DNA of 5,071 bases from positions 1 to 5,071 of the forward strand of contig JAEWCA010000209.1 in NCBI GenBank assembly GCA_023390875.1. Direction: 5' to 3'. How positions within the stretch are numbered: the first letter of the stretch is position 1; each line of letters opens with the position of its first letter. This document shows, piece after piece, positions 1 to 5,071 of this stretch. The DNA is from Actinomycetes bacterium. Its GTDB lineage: Bacteria > Actinomycetota > Actinomycetes > Actinomycetales > Cellulomonadaceae. The notes under the pieces were generated by a model. It ran no database searches. It was not told where the DNA came from and saw only the letters and a program-made list of their open reading frames with translations. The position numbers and the translations under genes are program-made.

Positions 1-147
1 GGTGCGCACCCGGGCGGACCGTTCGCGAGCGCGTCGGCGGCCGACCTCGACGAGCTCGCCCGGCGGCTCACGGTCCCGATGCTGCGCCGGATGCGCGGCC
101 AGCTGCTCGTCGACCGCGAGCGCCGCGGGATGAGGGCGGACGTGTGA
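1..147 (+). CDS. 3' end of an upstream eCIS-operon gene, function unknown (partial)
   Basis: Frame 1 is open from the window edge to a TGA at 145-147 and gives the last 48 residues of a protein whose start lies outside. Nearly every codon ends in G or C, as in the genes downstream, which supports real coding. The visible part has a Gly/Pro/Ala/Ser stretch followed by a probable amphipathic helix, LDELARRLTVPMLRRMRGQ, and a charged Arg-rich end (VDRERRG). From memory, short proteins ending in a similar 'LARRL...RLR.EL..DRER.G' pattern occur just upstream of tube genes in actinobacterial eCIS clusters, but no domain name can be assigned from this fragment. It may be an assembly or accessory component. 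Its stop codon overlaps the start of the micro-ORF at 147. Coding status is fairly sure; function is not known. Confidence 0.7.
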   Translation, partial: GAHPGGPFASASAADLDELARRLTVPMLRRMRGQLLVDRERRGMRADV

Positions 148-248
148 TGAGCAGCGGACGTGGGACGACCAGCGGACGTGGGACGAGCGGCAGGCGCGGG
201 ACGAGCAGCGGACGGGACATGAGCGCGGACGGGAGGGACTCACGATGA
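147..248 (+). CDS. Possible 33-residue Arg/Gly/Ser/Thr-rich micro-ORF
   Basis: An ATG at 147-149 overlaps the upstream TGA (TGATG), and the frame closes at a TGA at 246-248 that overlaps the next gene's ATG at 245 (ATGA). The peptide has 33 residues and is built from near-repeats of S-G-R-G-T-S, ending in ADGRDSR. A weak purine stretch, GAGGG at 132-136, lies about 10 bases upstream. It could be a real low-complexity, basic peptide. It could equally be a coupling ORF that carries ribosomes from the upstream gene to the tube gene, or a chance ORF in a GC-rich repeat. It has no recognisable domain. The double start/stop overlap is the main reason to record it; the repeat composition is the main reason for doubt. 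Confidence 0.3.
   Translation: MSSGRGTTSGRGTSGRRGTSSGRDMSADGRDSR
153..224 (+). repeat. Tandem 18-bp repeat, about four degenerate copies
   Basis: Reading in steps of 18 bases gives AGCGGACGTGGGACGACC (153-170), AGCGGACGTGGGACGAGC (171-188), GGCAGGCGCGGGACGAGC (189-206) and AGCGGACGGGACATGAGC (207-224). The first two copies differ at one base and the later ones drift. A shorter echo, GCGGACGGGAGGGACTC, follows at 225-241 and includes the ribosome binding site of the tube gene. The period is a multiple of three, so gain or loss of a copy would keep the micro-ORF in frame. No dyad structure typical of a terminator or operator stands out. Confidence 0.85.
231..237 (+). promoter_or_regulatory. 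Ribosome binding site of the tube gene
   Basis: GGGAGGG contains GGAGG at 232-236, eight bases before the ATG at 245. It lies inside the micro-ORF and at the worn end of the 18-bp repeats. Upstream of 245 the tube frame holds no ATG, GTG or TTG codon as far back as an in-frame TGA at 131-133, so this site and the ATG at 245 fix the start. Confidence 0.8.
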
Positions 249-682
249 AGGACGACGAGGTCACCGTCGCGATCGGCATCCGCTACGAGGTGAAGCTCGA
301 CGACACGAACCTGGGCGAGTTCACGTCCTGCGAGGGGCTGGGCGCCGAGGTCGTCATGGAGACGCGCGAGGAGGGCGGCAACAACACGCTCGTGTGGCAG
401 CTGCCGACGCGGATCAAGTACCCGAACATCAAGCTGACCCGGCCGCTCGGGAAGTCGACGGAGAAGGTCGCGGCGTGGATCTCGTCGATGGCGACGGGCT
501 TCTCGCGGCACACCGGGTCGATCGTCGCGAAGAACGCGCACGGCGACGTCATCGCCACCTGGTCGCTCGAGGGCATCGTGCCGGTGCGCTGGACGGGTCC
601 GTCGATGCAGCCCGACAACTCGAAGGTCGTCACGGAGACCGTCGAGATCGCGCACCACGGGTTCACGAAGGGCGGTGCGTGA
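245..682 (+). CDS. eCIS inner tube protein, T4 gp19-like (Afp1/Afp5-like)
   Basis: This 145-residue protein has the length and pattern of the phage tail tube family (Phage_T4_gp19), whose hexameric rings stack to form the inner tube of contractile injection systems. Visible hallmarks are an N-terminal strand with YEVKLDD (14-20), the CEGLG turn (29-33), the GGNN loop (44-47), RIKYPNIKLTRPLG (56-69), and a C-terminal strand region with EGIVPVRWTGPS (109-120) and VTETVEIAHHGF (129-140). There is no signal peptide, as expected for a particle assembled in the cytoplasm. eCIS clusters usually carry two or more tube paralogues. This one directly precedes the LysM adaptor and spike, the position of Afp5/Pvc5, so it may form the first ring on the spike rather than the main tube; that is inferred from gene order. 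Its TGA overlaps the ATG of the next gene. Confidence 0.92.
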   Translation: MKDDEVTVAIGIRYEVKLDDTNLGEFTSCEGLGAEVVMETREEGGNNTLVWQLPTRIKYPNIKLTRPLGKSTEKVAAWISSMATGFSRHTGSIVAKNAHGDVIATWSLEGIVPVRWTGPSMQPDNSKVVTETVEIAHHGFTKGGA

Positions 683-1542
683 TGAGTCCGTCGCCGGTGG
701 GGTTCGACGCGGCGGCCGCCTCGGCGGGCGGCGGCAGCCTGGTGCACGCGTCGCTGATGATGAACGAGCCGTCGACCGACGGTGCGCTCGACAAGGCGGG
801 TGCACCGCTCGGCGAGATCAAGTTCCAGTTCAACCCCAAGGAGCTCTCGCTCTCCAAGACGGTGTCGTGGACGCGCCCGACGACGAAGGGCACGACGCGG
901 GCGTCGCCGCCGCAGTTCCAGGGCCCGCAGCCGTCGAAGCTGACGATCGAGATGTTCTTCGACGCGTCGGACACGCACGACGACAGCGTCGTGAAGAACG
1001 TCGAGAAGCTGTTCTCGTGCTGCGTGCCGACCACGGCGTCGCACGCCGCGAAGAAGGACTCTCCACCGTGGGTGCAGTTCCGGTGGGGCGGCTTGACGGG
1101 CTTCCTCGCGTACGTGTCGACGGTGTCGGCGAAGTACACGCTGTTCACGGCCGAGGGGCTGCCGATCCGCGCGACGTGCTCGGTGACGCTCGAGGAGCTC
1201 GCGGGCTCGCCGCCGAAGACGAACCCGACGTCGGGCGGCCAGGCCCCGCACCGCGAGCACGTGCTGGTGTCGGGCGACACGCTGCCCGCGATCGCGTACC
1301 GCGAGTACGGCGACCCGGGCCTGTGGCGCGCGGTCGCGGCGGCGAACGGGATCGACGACCCGACGCGGCTGCGGCCCGGTGGGCGGCTGCTGCTGCCCGC
1401 GCAGAGCGACCTGCTGCACGACCCCGGACGCCGTCCGGCGTCGGTCGAGCCGGTGTCACCGGCGCCGCCGAGCGGGCCCGTCGAGGAGCCGACCGCGGGC
1501 CTGCCCGCACGCACCCGGGAGGTGGCCGATGCCGTTCGGTGA
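682..1542 (+). CDS. LysM-domain tube/spike adaptor protein (Afp7/Pvc7-like)
   Basis: This 286-residue protein has an Ala/Gly-rich N-terminus (1-20) and a conserved core with GEIKFQFNPKELSLSKTVSW (44-63), typical of the eCIS and myophage adaptor joining tube to spike. Next come LTIEMFFDASD (87-97) and the FRWGG strand (133-137). One LysM domain follows at about 193-239 (HVLVSGDTLPAIAYREYGDP onward, closing RPGGRLLLPA). There is no signal peptide, so the LysM most likely acts inside the particle rather than as a secreted wall binder. The last 47 residues (240-286) are Pro/Arg/Ala-rich and probably disordered. The ATG at 682 overlaps the tube stop (TGATG) and has GAAGGGCGG at 667-675. The downstream ATGs at 757 and 760 lack a ribosome binding site, though the family core would also fit a start there. 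The 3' end overlaps the spike gene by 14 bases. Confidence 0.9.
   Translation: MSPSPVGFDAAAASAGGGSLVHASLMMNEPSTDGALDKAGAPLGEIKFQFNPKELSLSKTVSWTRPTTKGTTRASPPQFQGPQPSKLTIEMFFDASDTHDDSVVKNVEKLFSCCVPTTASHAAKKDSPPWVQFRWGGLTGFLAYVSTVSAKYTLFTAEGLPIRATCSVTLEELAGSPPKTNPTSGGQAPHREHVLVSGDTLPAIAYREYGDPGLWRAVAAANGIDDPTRLRPGGRLLLPAQSDLLHDPGRRPASVEPVSPAPPSGPVEEPTAGLPARTREVADAVR
1517..1525 (+). promoter_or_regulatory. Ribosome binding site of the spike gene, inside the LysM gene
   Basis: GGGAGGTGG contains a near-ideal GGAGG at 1518-1522, six bases before the ATG at 1529. It is embedded in the last codons of the LysM adaptor gene and selects 1529 over the in-frame ATG at 1379, whose extra 50 residues would be a Cys/Arg-rich shadow of the LysM frame. 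Confidence 0.8.
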
Positions 1543-3367
1543 GGAGCACGCGGCGACACCGCTCGTGCAGGTCGACGGGGCGGACCTGCCCGCGGACGTC
1601 GCACCCCTGCTGTCGAGCTTGATCGTCGACTCGAGCCGGAACGTGCCCGACATGTTCGTGCTGCGGTTCCTCGACGAGCAGGCGATGGTCCTGTCGAAGG
1701 GCGGCCTCAAGGTCGGCGCCGAGGTCGCGATCACCGTGCAGTCGAGCGGGCCGGGCGGACCGGTGCCGCTGCTCAAGGGCGAGGTCACGGCCGTCGAGGC
1801 GGAGCTCGACCAGGACGGCTTCCACACGGTGGTGCGCGGGCTGGACAAGTCGCACCGGCTGTTCCGCGGCCGCCGCATGGAGGCGTACCTCAACATGACG
1901 CCCGGCGACATCGTCCGCAAGGTCGCCGGACGCGTCGGCGTGCCGCTCGGCAAGGTCACCGCCGGGGCCGTCCTCGAGCACGTGGCGCAGGACAACGTCA
2001 ACGACTGGGACTTCCTGCAGTCGCTCGCCGAGCAGATCGGCGCGACCGTCCGGGTCGTCGACGGCAAGCTCGACTTCGCGGTGCCGACGCTCGCGACGAC
2101 CGCGCCGTCGGGCAACGACGGTGCCCGCGAGAACCCGCTCGTGCTGGAGCGCGGCGTCAACCTGCTGTCGCTGCGGGCCACCGTCACGGCCGCGGGCCAG
2201 GTGCCCGAGGTCGAGGTGCGCGGCTGGGACGTCAAGCAGAAGAAGGAGGTCGTCGCCTCCGTCCCCGCGAAGACGTCGAGCGCCGAGCTCGCGGACGTCA
2301 CCCCGGTCAAGCTCGCGAACACGTTCGGCAGCCCCAAGTTCGTCGAGGCCGCGCCCACGCTCGTCACGTCGTCGCAGGTCCAGTCCCGGGCCAAGGCGCT
2401 CGCGGACCGGCTCGCGTCGGGTTTCGCGGAGCTCGAGGGCGTCGTGCACGGCAACCCCCGCATGAAGGCGGGCGAGGCCGTGACGCTGCGGCAGATGGGC
2501 AGCCCGTTCGACGGGAAGTACACGCTCAGCGCCGTGCGGCACGACTTCGCCGCCGACACCGGGTACGTCACGTCGTTCACCGTCGCGGGCGCGTCCGAGC
2601 GGTCGCTGTTCGGGGCCGTCACGGGCGCGACGATCAACGGGCACCGCGGCCAGCACGGCGTCATGCAGGCGATCGTCACCGACATCAAGGACCCCGAGAA
2701 CCTGGGCCGGGTCAAGATCAAGCTCCCGATGTACTCGGACACCTACCAGAGCGGCTGGGCCCGCGTCGTGGCGCTCGGTGCCGGGGCGAACCGCGGCACG
2801 TACCTGCTGCCCGAGGTCGGCGACGAGGTGCTCGTCGCGTTCGAGAACGGCGAGACCGACCGGCCCTACGTGCTGGGCGGGCTCTACAACGGCAAGGACA
2901 AGCCCGAGACCGGCCAGTTCGGCAACCCGGACGGCAAGGTGCAGAAGCGGGTGTTCCTGTCCCGCACCGGCATGCGGTTCGAGTACATCGAGACGCCCAG
3001 CGCGGAGGAGCTCGTGATCTCGACGGGCAGCGGCGCGCAGAAGATCCGCATGGTGCAGAAGAGCCAGGCGCTCGTCGAGATCCTGTCCGAGGGGCCCCTC
3101 AAGGTCGTCGCGAAGCAGGACGTCACGGTCGAGTCGAAGAAGAACGTGGCCGTCACGACGTCCGCGGGCAACGTGAGCGTCAAGGGCATCGACGTGTCCG
3201 TCGAGGGCACCAAGTCGCTCACGCTCAAGGCACCGCAGGTCACCGTGCAGGGCACGGCCACCACGGACATCAAGGGTGCCCAGGTCAAGGTCGCCGCCGA
3301 CGCGCAGGTCGAGGTCTCCGGCAACGCGATGGCCACCATCCGCGGCGCCCTCGTGAAGATCAACTAG
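1529..3367 (+). CDS. VgrG-like central spike protein, gp27-gp5 fusion (Afp8/Pvc8-like)
   Basis: This 612-residue protein forms, by family knowledge, the trimeric spike at the baseplate centre. Residues about 25-360 are a gp27/Phage_GPD-like base, including the GEVTAVEAEL strand (84-93), VVRGLDKSHRLFRGRR (101-116), and DNVNDWDFLQSLAEQIG (155-171), a strongly conserved motif. Residues about 375-455 form the gp5 OB-fold: AIVTDIKDPENLGRVKIKLP (381-400), RGTYLLPEVGDEVLVAFENG (422-441) and PYVLGGLYNG (446-455). From about 475 to the end are short alternating-valine strands (KVVAKQDVTVESKKNVAV and on), a triple-stranded beta-helix needle ending MATIRGALVKIN. It has no lysozyme insert and no C-terminal effector domain. 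The start at 1529 is fixed by a strong internal ribosome binding site. It is the only gene here to end in TAG. A type VI secretion VgrG is structurally similar, but the neighbours argue for eCIS. Confidence 0.94.
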   Translation: MPFGEEHAATPLVQVDGADLPADVAPLLSSLIVDSSRNVPDMFVLRFLDEQAMVLSKGGLKVGAEVAITVQSSGPGGPVPLLKGEVTAVEAELDQDGFHTVVRGLDKSHRLFRGRRMEAYLNMTPGDIVRKVAGRVGVPLGKVTAGAVLEHVAQDNVNDWDFLQSLAEQIGATVRVVDGKLDFAVPTLATTAPSGNDGARENPLVLERGVNLLSLRATVTAAGQVPEVEVRGWDVKQKKEVVASVPAKTSSAELADVTPVKLANTFGSPKFVEAAPTLVTSSQVQSRAKALADRLASGFAELEGVVHGNPRMKAGEAVTLRQMGSPFDGKYTLSAVRHDFAADTGYVTSFTVAGASERSLFGAVTGATINGHRGQHGVMQAIVTDIKDPENLGRVKIKLPMYSDTYQSGWARVVALGAGANRGTYLLPEVGDEVLVAFENGETDRPYVLGGLYNGKDKPETGQFGNPDGKVQKRVFLSRTGMRFEYIETPSAEELVISTGSGAQKIRMVQKSQALVEILSEGPLKVVAKQDVTVESKKNVAVTTSAGNVSVKGIDVSVEGTKSLTLKAPQVTVQGTATTDIKGAQVKVAADAQVEVSGNAMATIRGALVKIN

Positions 3368-3378
3368 GGGGGCCGGCC

Positions 3379-3792
3379 ATGGGTCAGGAGTTCATCGGCG
3401 CCGGGTGGTCGTTCCCCGTGCGGTCGGACGCGACGGGCCGGATCGCGCTCTCCCGCGAGGGGCACGAGATCGAGGAGAGCATCCGGCTGATCCTCGCGAC
3501 GGCCCCGGGCGAGCGGCCCATGCGGCCCGAGTTCGGGTGCGCCGTGCACGACTACGTGTTCGCGCCGGCCGACGCCACCACGGCGGGCGCGATCGCCTAC
3601 GCCGTGCGGGTCGCGCTCGACCGGTGGGAGCCGCGCATCGAGCTGCGTGACGTGCAGGTCCGGTTCGACGACGTCGACAGCGGCGTGCTGTACATCGACG
3701 TCGGCTACGCGATCCGCGGCACCAACGACCCGCGCAACCTCGTCTTCCCCTTCTACACGATCCCCGACGAGCGACCCGTGACGGGAGTCTGA
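3379..3792 (+). CDS. gp25-like baseplate wedge protein (Afp9/Pvc9-like)
   Basis: This 137-residue protein matches the GPW/gp25 family in length and pattern. In contractile systems these proteins join the baseplate wedge to the first sheath ring and start sheath assembly. Seen in the sequence: an N-terminal GWSFPV (9-14), then ESIRLILATAPGERPMRPEF (33-52), the family's core 'I..IL.T.pGER.mrP.fG' motif, followed by GCAVHDYVFAP (53-63). A helix follows, then RWEPRIELRDVQVRFDD (82-98), which contains the conserved E-P-R-I motif. The C-terminal strand YIDVGYAIRGTNDPRNLVFPFY (105-126) completes the fold. The ATG at 3379 lies 11 bases after the spike stop, with AGGGGGG at 3366-3372 as ribosome binding site overlapping that stop. 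The spacer contains the palindrome GGCCGGCC (3371-3378), probably of no significance. Confidence 0.93.
   Translation: MGQEFIGAGWSFPVRSDATGRIALSREGHEIEESIRLILATAPGERPMRPEFGCAVHDYVFAPADATTAGAIAYAVRVALDRWEPRIELRDVQVRFDDVDSGVLYIDVGYAIRGTNDPRNLVFPFYTIPDERPVTGV
3783..3787 (+). promoter_or_regulatory. Ribosome binding site deciding the GTG start of the gp6-like gene
   Basis: GGGAG sits in the last codons of the gp25 gene, seven bases before the GTG at 3795. It supports this rare-type start, which gives the N-terminus MLPSPNLDDRRFQDLVDDAK expected for the family. The first in-frame ATG, residue 22, would cut into the conserved N-terminal helix. Confidence 0.7.
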
Positions 3793-3794
3793 CC

Positions 3795-5071
3795 GTGCTG
3801 CCCTCCCCCAACCTCGACGACCGCCGGTTCCAGGACCTGGTGGACGACGCGAAGCGCATGGTGCAGCGCCGCTGCCCCGAGTGGACGGACCACAACGTGT
3901 CCGACCCGGGCGTGACGCTCATCGAGACGGTCGCGTTCATGGCCGACGAGCTGTTCTACCGGCTCAACCGCGTCCCGGACCGCCTGTACGTCGCGTTCCT
4001 CGACCTGCTCGGCGTCACGCTGCACCCCGCGGGCGCCGCGACCGTCGACCTCGTCATGTGGCTGTCCGCGGCGCAGGACGAGGTCGTCGTCGTCCCCGAG
4101 GGCACCGAGGCCGCGACCAACCGCACCGAGCGCGACGAGGCCGTCGTGTTCACGACCACACGCCCGCTGGAGATCCCGCCCCGCAGGCTCCTGCACGTCG
4201 CGACGCAGCGGCCGGGCGGTGAGCAGGTCGACCGCGACGACCAGCTGTCCTCGGGCGACTCGTTCCCGGTGTTCGCCGAGGTGCCGCAGATCGACGACAC
4301 GCTGCTGCTCGGCCTCGACGACCCCGCGCCGTCGTGCGTGATCGCGCTGCGGTTCGACTGCACCGTGCAGGGCGTCGGCGTCGACCCCCGCCGCCCGCCG
4401 CTCGCGTGGGAGGCGTGGGACGGCAGGACGTGGGTCGCGTGCGACGTCGACAGCGACGGCACCGGCGGTCTCAACCGCGCGGGCGACGTGGTGCTGCACG
4501 TGCCCGCCACGCACACCGCGTCCGTGCTCGGCGGCGTCCGCGCCGGGTGGCTGCGGTGCCGCGTGACCGAGCCCGACGAGGGCTACCCGAAGTACGGCGC
4601 GTCGCCGACCGTGCGCGAGGCCGGCGCGTTCACCATCGGCGGCACGGTGCCCGCGGTGCACGCCGAGACGATCCGCGACGAGGTCGTCGGCCTGTCCGAG
4701 GGGGTGCCCGGGCAGGCGTTCCCGCTCGAGCACCGGCCCGTCGTCGCCGGCCCGCCCACCGTGCTCGAGGTGGCCACGGGCGCCGGCTGGGCGCAGTGGA
4801 CCGAGGTCGAGTCGTTCGCGGGCCACGGACCCGAGGACGAGGTGTTCGTGCTCGACCGGGCCGCGGGCGAGATCCAGCTCGGGCCGTCCGTCCGCGAGCC
4901 CGACGGGACCCTGCGGTCGTACGGCGCGATCCCGCCCAAGGGCGCGCCGCTGCGGCTGCCCCGCTACCGCACGGGCGGCGGGCCCGACGGCAACGTCGCC
5001 CCCGGCACCGTGCAGGTGCTGCGCGGCGGGCTGCCGTTCGTCGACCGCGTCTCCAACCGCCGGGCCGCCGC
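3795..5071 (+). CDS. gp6/J-like 'putative baseplate assembly protein' (Afp11/Pvc11-like), N-terminal part
   Basis: The frame opens with GTG two bases after the gp25 stop and runs off the window after 425 codons. The N-terminus LPSPNLDDRRFQDLVDDAKR (2-21) and EWTDHNVSDPGVTLIETVAF (29-48), followed by LFYRLNRVPDR (53-63) and FLDLLGVTLHPA (68-79), are hallmarks of the large baseplate proteins annotated as TIGR02243 'putative baseplate assembly protein'. Further on, a GVPGQAFPLEHRPV-type segment and YGAIPPKGAPLRLPRYRTGGG (about 376-396), then GNVAPGTVQVLRGGLPFVDRV, match the start of the Baseplate_J core. Known role: wedge protein forming the hexameric ring around the spike, equivalent to T4 gp6. 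No frameshift is seen. Family members often exceed 600 residues, so a substantial C-terminal part, including the rest of the J domain, probably lies beyond the edge. Confidence 0.92.
   Translation, partial: MLPSPNLDDRRFQDLVDDAKRMVQRRCPEWTDHNVSDPGVTLIETVAFMADELFYRLNRVPDRLYVAFLDLLGVTLHPAGAATVDLVMWLSAAQDEVVVVPEGTEAATNRTERDEAVVFTTTRPLEIPPRRLLHVATQRPGGEQVDRDDQLSSGDSFPVFAEVPQIDDTLLLGLDDPAPSCVIALRFDCTVQGVGVDPRRPPLAWEAWDGRTWVACDVDSDGTGGLNRAGDVVLHVPATHTASVLGGVRAGWLRCRVTEPDEGYPKYGASPTVREAGAFTIGGTVPAVHAETIRDEVVGLSEGVPGQAFPLEHRPVVAGPPTVLEVATGAGWAQWTEVESFAGHGPEDEVFVLDRAAGEIQLGPSVREPDGTLRSYGAIPPKGAPLRLPRYRTGGGPDGNVAPGTVQVLRGGLPFVDRVSNRRAA

Noticed and set aside
153..241. CRISPR array
   Set aside because: The repeat is contiguous with no spacers, and the unit is only 18 bases.
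1258..1398. Secreted cell-wall hydrolase based on the LysM domain
   Set aside because: There is no signal peptide and no catalytic domain, and the N-terminal core matches tail adaptor proteins.
283..1419. Minus-strand 378-codon frame opposite the tube and LysM genes
   Set aside because: Composition is dominated by Arg, Val and His in a repetitive pattern, with no domain; it mirrors the coding bias of the plus strand.
1379..1528. In-frame N-terminal extension of the spike from the ATG at 1379
   Set aside because: The extra 50 residues are Cys/Arg-rich and only mirror the LysM gene in another frame; a strong ribosome binding site fixes the start at 1529.
1145..2742. Long minus-strand reading frames of over 400 codons opposite the LysM and spike genes
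   Set aside because: Their products are Arg/Ala/Ser-rich low-complexity shadows typical of high-GC DNA. The plus-strand frames carry recognisable domains over the same bases.
1529..3367. Type VI secretion VgrG
   Set aside because: The domain layout is shared, but the neighbours (gp19-like tube, LysM adaptor, baseplate assembly protein) and the likely Gram-positive host fit eCIS; no T6SS-specific gene is present.
3366..3378. G-run plus GGCCGGCC palindrome as a terminator or operator
   Set aside because: The 8-bp palindrome has no loop and no T-run and lies within a ribosome binding spacer; it is expected by chance in DNA this rich in GC.
3753..4826. Minus-strand 357-codon frame opposite the gp6-like gene
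   Set aside because: Low-complexity shadow; the plus-strand frame has clear baseplate protein motifs throughout.

Overview
The window is a fragment of a contractile injection system operon, most likely an extracellular contractile injection system (eCIS; the Afp/PVC/Streptomyces-CIS family of headless, phage-tail-like particles), from a very high-GC bacterium. Third codon positions are almost all G or C, and the sequence style points to an actinobacterium, possibly Cellulomonas-like. That genus-level guess is inference. All genes lie on the + strand and are nearly continuous, so this reads as one polycistronic message with no promoter or terminator in view.

Layout: (1) positions 1-147 hold the C-terminal 48 residues of an upstream gene of unknown function. 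(2) Positions 147-248 are the only real inter-gene gap. It holds about four degenerate copies of an 18-bp repeat and a 33-codon micro-ORF that overlaps both neighbours. (3) 245-682 encodes an inner-tube protein of the T4 gp19-like family. (4) 682-1542 encodes a LysM-containing tube/baseplate adaptor (Afp7/Pvc7-like). (5) 1529-3367 encodes a VgrG-like spike with a gp27-like base, gp5 OB-fold and beta-helix (Afp8/Pvc8-like). (6) 3379-3792 encodes a gp25-like baseplate wedge protein (Afp9/Pvc9-like). (7) 3795 to the window end encodes the N-terminal 425 residues of a gp6/J-like baseplate protein of the 'putative baseplate assembly protein' type (Afp11/Pvc11-like).

How they work together, from what is known of the families: the tube stacks on the LysM adaptor, which sits on the trimeric spike. 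The gp25- and gp6-like proteins form the baseplate wedges around the spike and nucleate the sheath. Sheath, ATPase, tape measure, fibre and effector genes are not in this window and would be expected outside it.

The backbone is a recognisable system rather than a new one. The points worth a second look are the repeat/micro-ORF before the tube gene, the absence of a PAAR tip gene (Afp10-like) between the gp25 and gp6 genes, and the proline-rich C-terminal tail on the LysM adaptor. No non-coding stretch longer than 300 bases exists here.
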